From the NCBI GenBank assembly GCA_964016875.1, contig OZ024733.1, positions 18,721,824-18,785,823 of the forward strand: a stretch of DNA of 64,000 nt, given 5' to 3'. Position 1 is the first letter of the stretch; each line of letters begins with the position of its first letter. Source of the DNA: Fallopia convolvulus. Taxonomy: Eukaryota > Streptophyta > Magnoliopsida > Caryophyllales > Polygonaceae. The translations under genes were made by a program, and so were the position numbers. Below are positions 53,905 to 64,000 of the stretch, one piece after another. The notes under the pieces are model-generated. The model ran no database searches, was not told the origin of the DNA, and saw nothing but the letters and a program-made list of their open reading frames with translations.

Positions 53905-55299
53905 ATACCCCCCAAAACCCGCTCAAAATTCCTTTCGTATATTTTGTTGCGGGTTTGAACTTGCGTTGGGAAGTGTTGCCTGAAGTCATCAAACTAATGA
54001 TCCCCTAATGTTGTCTTTGTCGGTTTGTTAAACTTGATATTAGGCTTTTTAAACGTTTTTGTGATACGCTTTTAGATTGTGCCCATGGGGCGTATTTTGT
54101 ACAATTTTCTTGTTTTTGGTACTCTGTTGTGTATGCTTCGTTTGAACGAAGGCTTCGCATGACATGCTGCTAATCAAGATGACGCGTTGGTCATGACGTG
54201 TACCTAGGATTTAATGTAGAAGCGCGCGTTTATAAGAGTAATAAGGGAGTTTTTTGTATATGTATTGTGATGACACAAATGACAAATGTAATATGCATGT
54301 ACATTGTTATATGTCATTTGCGTTTAAGGGCTCCCCTTGCTCTAGAGCGCCATAAGTATACTCCACCTTAACATCTTTGACCGGTCTTGTGTGCACATTA
54401 GCCTGATTGAAAGGCGGGGCCTATGTTTTGTCCTGTAATGTCACAAGGCGTCCCTTTCTAGTTTTTGTTCGATGTTTACTGGCGACTAAGGCTGATGTTC
54501 CATGTGTTGGCGACTAAGGCCGATGTATACTGGCGATTGAGGTCGATGTTTCATGTGTTGGCGACTAAGGCCGATGTTGTATGTGTTGGCGACAGAGGCT
54601 GATGTGTTGTATGTAAAGAATGTATTGGCATATGTAAAAAGGAATGGTAAAGTACCTTTGACCTGAAGTTTATGTTGCTAGCTTTTAACGTGTTCATGAC
54701 GACTTAGAAGTGATAAATCTTTAAGTCTGTTACATCTTGGTTTTGTTGAAATAAGTGCCTCATGTTCCACTTTCATTATTCTTTGCTTTGAATATGCATT
54801 GCACGACTTGGGCCACCCCTAGTGGTAAGCTTAATGTCACCCCAATACAGCGCCTCTTTGATATGATGTGCCATGGGTATGTAGTAACAACCTTCCTATT
54901 ATAACTTGTTGTCTACTTGCATTGTTTCTTGTAAGGTGGCATCAGGTTGGGTAGGAATGAAGTCAAACATAGAATTATTTTGTAAGGCATCTTGATAATT
55001 CTGATATTGACATTATACTCTTCATAAGAAAGATAGTTCACACTTTATGGAATGACTTTCAATGTAAACATGTAACGTGATAGAATTCATCACAAGTACA
55101 CATACCAAATTTTTTATCAAAGAATACCTGGTTTCGGTATCAAGTAAAGTTTTGCTTGCATGGTAAATGGATAACTTGTTTGCATTTTATTCCCGTATGA
55201 GTACAATGATGAAAACCACCTTTGTAACGGGTTCTCGAACTCTTATATTTATTCAAATGACATGACGTTTCTCAAGGGTACGGACGGTACTTTGACTCG
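53905..55299 (-). other. Element E non-coding interior
   Basis: No pol frame is recognisable on either strand. The main feature is the tandem repeat at 54480-54612. Confidence 0.65.
54480..54612. repeat. 28-bp minisatellite in element E
   Basis: Five units starting TGGCGACTAAGGC at 54480, 54508, 54531, 54559 and 54587 (periods 28, 23, 28, 28), with mild divergence. Confidence 0.85.
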
Positions 55300-56527
55300 C
55301 GCTTCCCATGCCTCCGATCTGATCGCAATACTTCCCTCGTGTCAGCGACTAAGAGGTCATCCTCTTCTAGTCGAACGTGTGCTAACGCCTTAGCCTATAC
55401 TTCATCAAAGTTGGAGCAAGGATACTTAGTTAATTCATGATAAAGTTCTGGGTTACCTGCAGAGATCCCTCTTCAAAATGCTTCTACCAACATTGCGGCA
55501 TCGTATTCTTCGATGGCAACGAGTTCCTCATTGTACCTATTCAGAAAGTTCTTCAAAGATTCTCCCGATTTTTGCAGCAAACGATATAAGTCGCTTGAAC
55601 GTTTCTTGGTGCGTCGACTACTTGCAAACCTGAGTCTAAACTTTTCAATCAGTTTAGTAAATGATGAAATACTTCCAAGTGGTAAGTGTGAACGCCAATT
55701 TAAAGATGGACCAGTTAAGGTGTTTCCAAACCAACGACACATTACCATTTCCTTCATTTCGAATTGGACAGTGCTAATGTTCATTGCTTGTTTGAAAGTT
55801 GTAACATGTTGGTCTGGATCAGTCATTCCTTCGTACTTTGGTAAATCGGGAACGTGATACTTTCTCGAAATATCAACTCTCGCAATAGCGGGATAAAGGG
55901 GAAGTCGGTATAACAATCTCGCCTTTCCGCGACTATTGGTTGAGGTGCCCTGAGAACCTGATTGAACCGATCCTCAAGGGCTTTAAGCCACTCTCTTAAA
56001 TCCGCGACTTCGGTGTCCTCTTGGACAACGCGAAGCGTGTTACCACTTACTTGATAACTTGTTACCTGTCTCCCACCAATCGGCGTGACGTGATTACAAT
56101 CGTCCAGATCCAATTGTCGTGCAACACCATCCATTGCTCCCAAAACCCGTGGTCGACTTGGACCTAATTGCACATGTGATTGAAGCTGATATTGAAACAA
56201 ATTTCTTTTACGAGTTAGAGATTCAATTCGTCTTTCATAAACTTTTGTAAATCGATTATAGGCCTCCTTTTGCTTTTCCAAATCCTTTTGCAAGGCAAGC
56301 ATAGAGGCCTTGAGTTTGGCTATGACAACCGAGTCGGATGCGACCCCCAATTCTTGTATTGTGTTAGGGTCATTTGGCTTGAGAGTTTTGTTGGTGGATG
56401 TGACGGTTTGAATATCGGCGGGAATAGTAGGAAGTATGATTTGTGGCTGATCGAGAGTGACGAGGTTAGCTTCTTGGTTTCCATGTCCGCCAGAGGGACT
56501 AGTGTTGGAAGTTTGGTCATTGGTCAT
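55300..56527 (-). pseudogene. Element E gag
   Basis: ATG at 56525-56527 (MTNDQTSNTSPSGGHG). A helical segment (KASMLALQKDLEKQKEAYNR) is followed by REWLKALEDRFNQVLR. After a frameshift near 55890 comes the capsid: DISRKYHVPDLPKYEGMTDP, DQHVTTFKQAM, LRFASSRRTKKRSSDLYRLL and LKNFLNRYNEELVAIEEYDA. A stop at 55473 is followed in frame by ELYHELTKYPCSNF and ALAHVRLEEDD. The wording matches gag of element D at the corresponding places (VDIPKRFTVLTVPAYDG and LRAFLNCFNREKVAI). It is a particle protein of a Tat-type element, now inactive. Confidence 0.82.
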
Positions 56528-56566
56528 TTTGGTAGCGGGGTGATGGTAACGTGTTTGATTGGATAG

Positions 56567-56999
56567 GCCAGAGAGAAGATGAGAAGAAATATAGCTCTTG
56601 AGGTCTAGAATGAATAATCAAAGAAAATAATTGCACAATTGTATGTAGATCGGTTTTCTAGTAGTGAGAGAGTTCCCTTTCATTGATATTCTTCCTCCCA
56701 TTTTATAGGCTCACCTCCTGATCATTTATAAGTTTCAATCCCGAGAATCTTGCCCTGTTATTAATGCTTTCCAACGGCTAGTTTGACCAGTTACCACTTC
56801 CGTGATTTTCACTAAAGTTAAGGCGTCCGTGATTTTCGTCATGCAGTTAATGCGTTCCAACAGCTCTTTTATGCTCCTTGATTTCCTCCATGCAATTTAA
56901 TGCCTCATTAATGGTTAATGATATCTTTTATTCCTTCTGATCTCTTCATATCTTCGTGGCCCCACCTCAGAATTTAGCATGATATTTCAGGGCCCAACA
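56567..56999 (-). repeat. Element E 5' LTR, truncated
   Basis: It begins at GCCAGAGAGAAGATGAG, equivalent to about position 360 of the 3' LTR, and ends GGGCCCAACA. About 360 bp of the inner LTR end are missing. Confidence 0.85.
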
Positions 57000-57004
57000 A
57001 TATA

Positions 57005-57344
57005 CAACTATATTTAGGAAAAAAATTCTTGTGTGAACGGTCGCCCATGTGTGAAATGAGAAAGCACCCGGGCCGTTCAATCTTATAAGACGGACGGTTG
57101 AGATTGCTTTATCTTTTAAAAAACTGAAAAAAAAAACAAACGCACTATACCGGATTTACATGACACGCGCCTTTTATATAGTCCATCATCTTCTTTCTTT
57201 CTCGCCATTTCTCTCTCTCACTTTTACAATTTACGAAGATTTTATAGCAATTCAAGCAAAAAATCGTTCGTTCAAAGCTTTTCAAAGTGAGTTCGAACCG
57301 ATTTCTTACCAAGAAAGTCAGTACAAAGCTCAATCGAGTTCGAG
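57005..57344 (+). promoter_or_regulatory. Putative promoter and 5' UTR of the Ulp1-type gene
   Basis: Upstream of the ATG at 57345, CCTTTTATATAGTCC (about 57169) is TATA-like and is followed by a CT-rich leader (TTCTTTCTTTCTCGCC). Inferred from composition and position only. Confidence 0.4.
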
Positions 57345-59210
57345 ATGAAGAAAGCTCAAAGTGAATCCCAAGAGAATCAAGGTTTTATCTCTCATTTTAA
57401 TTTGATTGAAACCCTAGGTTTTTTATTTGTTATTTTTGTTTGTCGAGTGTGTATATTCTAAATGATTGATCGATTGTGTGTATTTTAGTATTTATTTGAG
57501 TTGTTTGAAGTTGATAGTCCCGATTTGGTGTTTTATGCTTTTTTGAATGAAAAAATGGATGAACCGTCACTTTCTTTTAGTGGATTTTTGGTCCTACCAC
57601 TTGAATTAAATACAAATTGTGTGTGCATGTGCGTATTTGATGTTTTCAACCAGTTTATTGATATTGACGTTTGCAATAGGTGATTCTGGCTTTGTTAGTT
57701 TCATGAAATAATTTGGTATACGTGCGTTGGAAAGTGTTGGTGATCTTGTTGTGAATTTGTTCATTCATTTGTGCATATTTGTTCATTAAAACTGGCATAG
57801 TATTTGTTCATCACAAACAAGCATTTGTTCACCATAAACAAGCATTTGTTCATCACAAACTAGCATTTGTTCATCACAAACAAGAATTTCTTCATCACAA
57901 ACAAGAATTTGTTTATCAATAAAATTAAACATTGTGGTGAATACATGTTGAATTTGTGCTTTGTATTTCTTGTTTATTTAGGGAATAAACATTCAGGATC
58001 TATTAAACAACGTTCTACAAATAATAACCAAGTAAAAAATCTAAGATTTGGGACAATGACAATCGAAGAAAATGAAATCTCTGCTATTCAATGAGGTTTT
58101 CATTTTATTTTGTATGGTTGTTGACATGTTTGTTGTGTTTTTAAATATGTGTTTATACTGTCTTTTATCCTTCTGTTGTAATAGAAATGAGGAGCAAGTC
58201 TGGAAGCGATGTTTCTTCCGCATCTGATAAGCTTGTGAGAAGAAAATCACTAGCCAAAAAGGGTGTTTTATTGGTTGCAAAATCTATGAAGTTGTTCAAG
58301 GATACTAAAGTCCATGTCTTGAGGCAAAGGTCGGGTGTTCAGTCGTCTTCATCAATGAAAAGACCTCGTCTCAATAAGGGCAAAAAGGATGTGTCGCATG
58401 AATGTTCTGATGATGTGTTGCTGGTTGATATGATCCCTAGAAAGGGAATATTGATAAAAGAACCATCTAGTGTTGATTTGGACAAAAAGGTTGTATAGGT
58501 GGGAAGAAGAGGAGATTGGATCACTTGCTCAAGAACAAGGTGTTGGAGTTTCTTAAAAGAAGTCAAAAGCGAAAGTGTCATTAAGAGTTTTGAATCGTTA
58601 GCATTTGTCTTTAAATACCACGAACTCTCCAAAGTTGATTTGTGAATTAATAGCTAGTTTTGAAGGGACAGCAAGTTTGCTACCCTTAAAGAGATGGGGT
58701 TTGAGTACCTTATACAGTAGAATGTATCAGATCTACCTAAAAGGATGTACTACCATGTTGCTAGTTGCTTTGATCCTGCATCATGCACATTCAAGATCGG
58801 TGATGGATTAGGGGTTAGAAAAACTCTTGAACTTGTGCAATATTACCTTGGTCTACCTCGTGGTCCAAGGACAATTTTTGTCCCAAAGATTGTCAAGCAT
58901 ACAGATGTGTACAATAGGTTTAGAGAACAGTTTGTGTTGGACACAATTGATAAGGTGATAGGGAAGAATAAATTGATGGATGTTGTTGCTATCAACATAG
59001 GGCATTTAAGTAAACTGATAAAGGAGTCTGATAATGGCGGTGTTTGGTTTAAGAGGGTAAACTTGAGGTTCTTAAATCATTTGGTAGATTTGAAGAAGAT
59101 CAATGAGTATGACTAGTGTGCTTATCTTGTTGAGAAGTTGGTTGAGACTGCTAATTCATGGAAGAAAACAAATAATGGGTTTTTCAAAGGACCTATTTTA
59201 TTGTTGCTGG
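57345..59210 (+). pseudogene. N-terminal part of a TE-associated Ulp1-type protein
   Basis: Exon 1 is 57345-57381 (MKKAQSESQENQ). A roughly 800-bp intron carrying a 21-bp repeat array ends in TAG at 58184, and exon 2 continues in phase with EMRSKSGSDVSSASDKLVRR. A TAG at 58496, a frameshift and more stops follow. Conserved-looking blocks are TTNSPKLICELIASFEGTA, ATLKRWGFEYLIQ, DLPKRMYYHVASCFDPASCT, VQYYLGLPRGPRTIFVPKIV and WKKTNNGFFKGPILLLL, ending at a GT donor near 59211. In plants, proteins of this layout precede a C48 (Ulp1) protease domain and are TE-associated; that link is from memory of the family. The downstream exon is replaced by the CACTA end at 59317. Confidence 0.6.
57802..57920. 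repeat. 21-bp tandem repeat in intron 1
   Basis: Units of ATTTGTTCATCACAAACAAG start at 57802, 57823, 57844, 57865, 57886 and 57907. Looser copies recur at 59238-59310, just before the CACTA end. Confidence 0.9.
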
Positions 59211-59329
59211 TATGATTTCTAATTTGCTCATGATAATCAGTTATTTGTTCATTACAAACATCTATTTGTTCATTGGTTTATGTATATTTGTTCATTGATA
59301 GATGCACATTTGTTTACACTAGTGCAAAA

Positions 59330-60681
59330 AGTGTCTTTCTCAGGGATTTATGAAAACTCTTGTAAATTGAGTCAAGCTCAAGGGTTATTATATAAAACCC
59401 CTGAGAGTTTCTATTTTCTATTTTATTAGTTTTTAAATATATTCTCTAGGGAGATTTTTATCAACCCACGTACATAGATATACACTCTCGTGAGTTTAAT
59501 AATAACAAACGCTGAGAAAAAAAACCCCGCCAATTATCCTTAAATTTTTTAGATATCCCGCTTAAAATTTTAGAACCCTATCCCACTACTATACCGACTC
59601 GGCGCAAGGCGCTAATCTCAAGGATTGTTAACCCATCTTCTTCCCATCGATCGATTCTTTCAGCGACGTCAGTTTCTTCCTTGTTGTCCAACTACAACGC
59701 TTCCTTGCTAGCGCTAATTTCAGGGATTATATTGCGTCGATCTGCTCTAGCTTCTTTGCTGTCCAACTGTACGTAAGTTCAAATTGCCATCTTTCTCACC
59801 GAATTCTCTTCCACTCCAATTGTAAGATTTAATTTCTGATATATCCAATTCACCAATATCTGATTGAATTCCATTAATTTCAGGCAACGCTTTTCGCATG
59901 GTGTCTCTCCATCGCTGGTCGACCACTCGCCCACCTCTTTTACTCTGTCATCTTATTGTCCTGGCCTCTTGGAACTGTAAGATTCAATCTCTCACTGCCC
60001 TTTCAAATTTTTGCTAAATTTTGGTTGATTTAGTGTGTTTACATGTTTGAACCCTAACTAATTAAAAACCATAATTGAATTTTGCTGAATTTTGCTTGAT
60101 TTAGTGTCTTCCATTGTGAATGTTGGACCATATTATAAAATTTCTGCCCGTGTGCATTTCTCATCTATTTTGTTTCTGCATTCTCTCTTAGTTAAAGCCT
60201 CTCTGTTCTTCTGGAATTCAAATCTCTCTCCCTAACCTATCTTGTTGTGTTCATAGTATAATCTGGTATGGTGGTTGTGACCTAATTAAACTGATAATTT
60301 AGAAAACAGATCAATGTGTTTTTATGTCTCGTTGTTTATCATCGAATTCTGGCACCTTTAATATAGTTGCAAGTTACACTGGTAAGAACCTATTCAATTG
60401 ACTTGCCAAGTGCAGTATACATTTGTTGTGCAATTCTAAAACCAGTCCTCGTCGACTTTCACACTAAATTCACCTCATTGCACTGAATGAAGTGGGAAAA
60501 GAAAAAACAGACAAATCACACCTCTAAGATGTAATCCTTCTATGTATATCTGTTTTCTTCTTCGAGTGGCAAGTCAAGGAAAAATATAAACTAAACTGTT
60601 ACGGACAAAACAACAGAAAAAAGTATGAAATTTCATACACTGATTTTTTCGGCTGATGTCGGCTGATGAGAAGACTGAGAT
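59330..60681. other. CACTA interior without recognised genes
   Basis: Subterminal repeats, then a TC-rich leader-like segment (59590-59990) with possible GT/AG boundaries. No conserved peptide found. Confidence 0.5.
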
Positions 60682-60872
60682 TCAGTAATCACCTCTACGA
60701 CTGCTAACAAGATCGTCAATAAAGTCATCTGAGTCCTTTTGGCATTCATCCAAATAGACGTTGAACTCTGGATTATATACAGCAGCCTTCCTTAAGTATT
60801 CAATAGCTTCTGCCCTTAGGCCTTCACTAACTAAGGCATTGTAATCAGGATGAACAAGCAAGATTAGCAGCT
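60682..60872 (-). pseudogene. Captured exon: C-terminus of a TPR-like protein
   Basis: The minus strand reads, without interruption to a stop at 60682-60684, LVHPDYNALVSEGLRAEAIE, then YLRKAAVYNPEFNVYLDECQ, then KDSDDFIDDLVSSRRGDY. The A-EAIEYLRKAA-YNPEF pattern resembles a tetratricopeptide helix pair at the very end of a protein, and an AG lies upstream at about 60873 as a possible splice acceptor. It is on the strand opposite to the Ulp1 exons and has no other exons nearby, which suggests a transduplicated host gene piece. The donor gene is not identified. Confidence 0.55.
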
Positions 60873-61762
60873 AATAAGGGAGTATGATACAGTAAGAGCA
60901 TATGTGTTGGTCAAACCTAGAAAGTGTATGATACAAGATTAGCAACTATATTAAAGGTACCATGTTCATATGTACACTGACGTGAATAGGGGTCCTAGAA
61001 GTGCAACGAAGAAGTGTGTGTCTTGCCTAACTTTAATGACAACTCAAAATTATAAAATTTATAAATACAAAATTATTATAATGTAAAACACATAAGTTTC
61101 AATTAAGAGATGAATACAATATTCTGGGTTAACAAATAAGTTTCAAAGTTTACATTTTTATTGATTTATAAGTTTCAAATTTTAGAGTATTCTGGGTTAA
61201 CAAATAAGCTTAGAAAACACTTAGCATCTCTCTACATGATCAAACATTCATTTTCTGTCAATTCAGCACTCTAGGTGGTTGTGGTAGGATGATGAGTTGC
61301 TTTTGGAGAGTATACTATTACTAGTATCAGCGTAGTCGTTTCTGTTCACTGTTACAAGGTTTATGAATGCTTATGACTGTTATTGAAGGATAGATATTGA
61401 AGGACTGAGTGGATTTCCCTTTTAGTTAAATAAATCGACAATAATGCTTATGATTTTATTGTATGCTTTTCTGAAACCATTTGCTTATGAGCTATGATCT
61501 CAGTAAAACTTTGTTTTAGAAAATGTGTATTTGCAGTGCCAGTGCTTATGACTTTATGATATTTGCTTGTTTCTTCCGAATTTGCAATGCCTTGTGTTGA
61601 ATGATCTGATGGATTTGGCTCTAAAATAAGTGCCTTATCCAGATTTTATGACCTGAAAAGTTTAGCCAAGAAGTTTCTCCCCCTTAAATTCATTTCTTTG
61701 TGTTTTCTTTTGTGTAGCCAAGAAGTTTTGAACATGATTCATTAGTTAATGTTTTTTGCTAG
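60873..61762. other. CACTA interior, AT-rich
   Basis: No coding signal; probably intron or intergenic DNA within the element. Confidence 0.5.
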
Positions 61763-63478
61763 GTACTTGTATGAAAGTCATCCTTCCAACTTTTATGGAT
61801 TATTTTGCCCAACATATCTATCTGATGGCTACAAGGATTCAGAGGAAATGAAGGAGCGATATATGGTAGATTCTATGTCGAAATCACTAAGGAAAAATAG
61901 CATATGGTTTGCCCCTTATAATGAAGAGTAAGTTATAAAGTACACCTATAAACTCTTACTTATAAATTCAATAGTTTATAATTATCATTGTTTTTGTAGA
62001 TTTCATTGGATGCTAGCTGTTATAAATCCATGGGATAATATTTTTTATTGGTTGGATCCATTAAGAAAAAGTGTACCTGATAAATTCAGAGTCATGGTTG
62101 ATACATAAGTCATTGTAAATTTATTCATTTTTCATTCAATTATATATATTCATATATTTACTATCTATTATGTATGTGTAGTGCAATGGCTATGTTTTCG
62201 GTGCAACAAAAAAAAATAAATAGGAAGAAGACACGGTGGCTGTCTATAGCAGTAAGTCTCCCAAATATTATTGGAAATCTCACAATTTTAAAAGTATTCT
62301 ATGTTTATCCATGAATGTAATTTGGATTGGTTTTGCTTATTCTTGAAGTGTCCTCAACAAGAAATCAACACTTTGGATTGTGGGTATTATGTATGTCGAT
62401 ACATGCGAGAGATTATGGATCATTAATGCACCGTCATCCCAGTCAATGTAAGTGTTTTTCATATCTTTTTATATATATAGGCTGGATTCTAGTATGACTG
62501 ATTATGAGATGTGAACTGGTTTTTGAAACCTGATTATTAGCTATAAACTGATTATAATCTGCTGGTTTCTGTTGGTTTCTAGCATGATTGATTAGAATCT
62601 GCTGTAAACTAGATTAGGTAGAATTTCTGAGTTGTAATCTGCTGGTTTCTAGCATGACTGATTATAATCTGCTGTAAACTAAATTAGGTAGAATTTCTGA
62701 GTTGTAATCTGCTGGTTTCTGTTGGTTTCTAGCATTACTGATTATAATCTGTTGTAAACTAGATTAGGAAGAATTTTTGAGTTGTAATCTGTTGGTTTCT
62801 AACATGACTAATTATAATCTGCTGTAAACTAGATTAGGTAGAATTTCTGAGTTGTAATTGATTAGAACATTTATAATCTGATGTGAACTTGATTATATAG
62901 AATTTCTAAGCTGAATGAATTTCTCAAATATCATCTGTTGGAAGATTTATAATCTGCTGTAATGATCTGTTGGTAGAATTTTTGAGTTTTCTGAGTTTGC
63001 TGTAATGATCTATTGCTGAATGAAGTTCTGGAAGATTTATACTCTGTTGTAATGCTTTGTTGGTAGAATTTATGAGTTTTCTAAGTTTGCTATAATGATC
63101 TGTTGTTGAATGAATTTCTGGAAGATTTATAATATGATGTAATTTGTTTGATTTCTGTGGTGCACATTTCTGCAATGTTTGCCATGATCACATATGTGCT
63201 AAATCCATGTAATTAGTAGGAAAGAATATTCATATTCTATCTCACAAGTTATGTTCATCCAAATTCTTGTGACATATGCAATTGTTCATTGTTGTTCTAT
63301 ATCTAAATTATCATCCTTGAGTACAATTACTACCGATGCAATTTGTTTGATTTTGCAATATTTTAAGGATTCACCCACTTGCTATGGTATAGATCTCATA
63401 TCTGAGTTGCGCGAGGAATGGTTGCAGTATTTGGAGACACGTACAGAATGCATAGTAGCTCCTACACTTGCATTTTAG
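61763..63478 (+). pseudogene. Ulp1 (C48) cysteine protease exons inside the CACTA
   Basis: Five exons splice in phase: 61763-61927 (YLYESHPSNFYGLFCPTYLS to FAPYNEE), 62000-62104 (FHWMLAVINPWDNIFYWLDP), 62182-62251 (AMAMFSVQQKKINRKKTRWL), 62349-62447 (CPQQEINTLDCGYYVCRYMR) and 63368-63478 (YGIDLISELREEWLQYLE). The catalytic His (FHWML), Asp (WLDPL) and Cys (DCGYY) of a Ulp1/SENP-type protease are all present; such enzymes cleave SUMO-like modifiers. Defects: the donor after exon 2 reads ATAAGT instead of GTAAGT, and a TAA interrupts exon 4 after REIMDH. Ulp1 domains are often carried by plant CACTA and Mutator-like elements. Confidence 0.75.
62515..63150. repeat. Two minisatellite arrays in the last Ulp1 intron
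   Basis: Array 1 (about 62515-62870) has four to five units of roughly 74 bp containing GTAAACTAGATTAGGTAGAA. Array 2 (about 62900-63150) has about two and a half units of roughly 108 bp containing GGAAGATTTATAATCTG and TGTTGGTAGAATTT. Confidence 0.8.
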
Positions 63479-64000
63479 AATTTAGATCTTTATTTTTAGA
63501 ATTTGAGTACAGACTCTTGGGTTTTATTTGACTTAAAAATTTATAACTTCGAATTTAGTATTTGGAACTTGGAATTTCAGTTGTAAGACAGTGGATTCTT
63601 GTGTTTTATTGACAATATATAGATATTTATTGAAATTGATACAAGATTAGTACATTAATTCATCTTGTTTTGGTAAATCTTTACATTGTAGTAGATGGGT
63701 ACTGATTTTATCACTATTTAAAAAAATGAAAACGATTTCTCAAGGGTTTTTTATAAACCCGGAGAAGTGTTTTTTGGGGGGTTTTTTGATAAACTCATTA
63801 GATATATTTCTCAGGATTTTTTATAAAAGTCCACAAGAAATATCTCTCGGGAGTTTTTAAAAACCCCCGAGCGTTTGTATATCTCTCGGGGGTTTAATAA
63901 AACCCATGAGAGATATTTCTCAGCCACACATATAAGGGGGGTTCAATAACCCCCTAGAGTAATGTAAAAAACCCCTGAGAGAACTTTGTTCTGTACTAGT

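Larger units (their letters stand above)
53100..56999 (-). mobile_element. Gag-only LTR retrotransposon E
   Basis: Left LTR 53100-53904 (805 bp), right LTR remnant 56567-56999 (about 433 bp), flanked by ATATA on both sides (53095-53099 and 57000-57004). In minus orientation there are a decayed gag, then about 1.4 kb of non-coding DNA with a minisatellite, then the polypurine tract (minus GGTTTTGGGGGGTAT, 53905-53920). No protease or other pol domain is found. The inner half of the 5' LTR, the primer-binding site and the leader are deleted. The gag is related to that of element D. Confidence 0.87.
59317..64000 (+). mobile_element. Non-autonomous CACTA element with captured exons, right end at window edge
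   Basis: The left end is CACTAGTGCAAAAAGTGTC (59317). The window's last bases, inverted, read ACTAGTACAGAACAAAG, so the matching CACTA end should finish one base beyond the window. Both ends share CTCAGGG about 23 bp in and carry subterminal CTCTCGGGGGTTT-type repeats in both orientations (59375-59530 and 63735-63985), as in En/Spm elements. The 3-bp left flank is TTA. No TnpD-like transposase is present. The interior holds Ulp1 exons and an antisense host-like exon. An alternative is that the two ends belong to different CACTA copies. Confidence 0.75.

Noticed and set aside
57802..57920. Direct repeats that might be read as a CRISPR-like array
   Set aside because: The units are contiguous 21-bp copies without spacers, in an intron of a plant genome; it is a minisatellite.
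1..64000. A host protein-coding gene or a wholly new multi-gene system
   Set aside because: Every sizeable conserved reading frame I could interpret belongs to a transposable element or a fragment captured by one; no unexplained operon-like or gene-cluster signal was found.

Overview
This is a eudicot-type plant nuclear window (AT-rich spacers, plant-lineage Ty3/gypsy, L1-type LINE, hAT, CACTA, Helitron-like and SINE sequences; possibly Caryophyllales, low confidence). I found no ordinary host gene that I can defend. Nearly everything is transposable-element DNA stacked in nested insertions. Several stacks can be taken apart exactly from target-site duplications (TSDs) and reading frames.

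Layout. 1-292: tail of a LINE RNase H domain. 293-2804: AT-rich spacer with two Helitron-like 3' ends. 2805 to about 12700 (minus strand): a decayed L1-type LINE whose RNase H domain is split by an 897-bp solo LTR. 12739-13147: a hAT-like MITE with an 8-bp TSD. 14186-24117 (minus): gypsy element A, internally deleted, with a 3.1-kb solo LTR in its 5' LTR and probably a related inverted LTR in its gag. 24425-35964 (minus): element B, a gag-only LTR element, interrupted by element C (27496-34594), a gypsy with 994-bp LTRs that has lost the integrase core. 36166-36421: a tRNA-derived SINE. 37101-50768 (minus): element D, a Tat-lineage gypsy with two RNase H domains and an antisense ORF; its gag is interrupted by a 4.05-kb hAT element (46257-50307) with a nearly intact transposase. 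52171-52987: a solo LTR. 53100-56999 (minus): gag-only element E of the same LTR family. 57345-59210: a decayed N-terminal part of a Ulp1-type TE-associated gene. 59317 to the window end: a non-autonomous CACTA element carrying Ulp1 (C48) protease exons and an antisense fragment of an apparent host gene.

How the parts relate. The coding-competent-looking parts are few: the hAT transposase has one frameshift, while the LINE, C and D have catalytic or frame lesions. B and E lack pol, so they would need proteins from a partner such as a Tat-type element. By eye, B's LTRs differ at about 44 of 630 positions and C's at about 35 of 994, which agrees with C having inserted into B later. I see no evidence of a new multi-gene system. 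The most informative objects are the gag-only elements, the antisense ORF of D, the hAT-in-gag nesting and the CACTA with captured exons.
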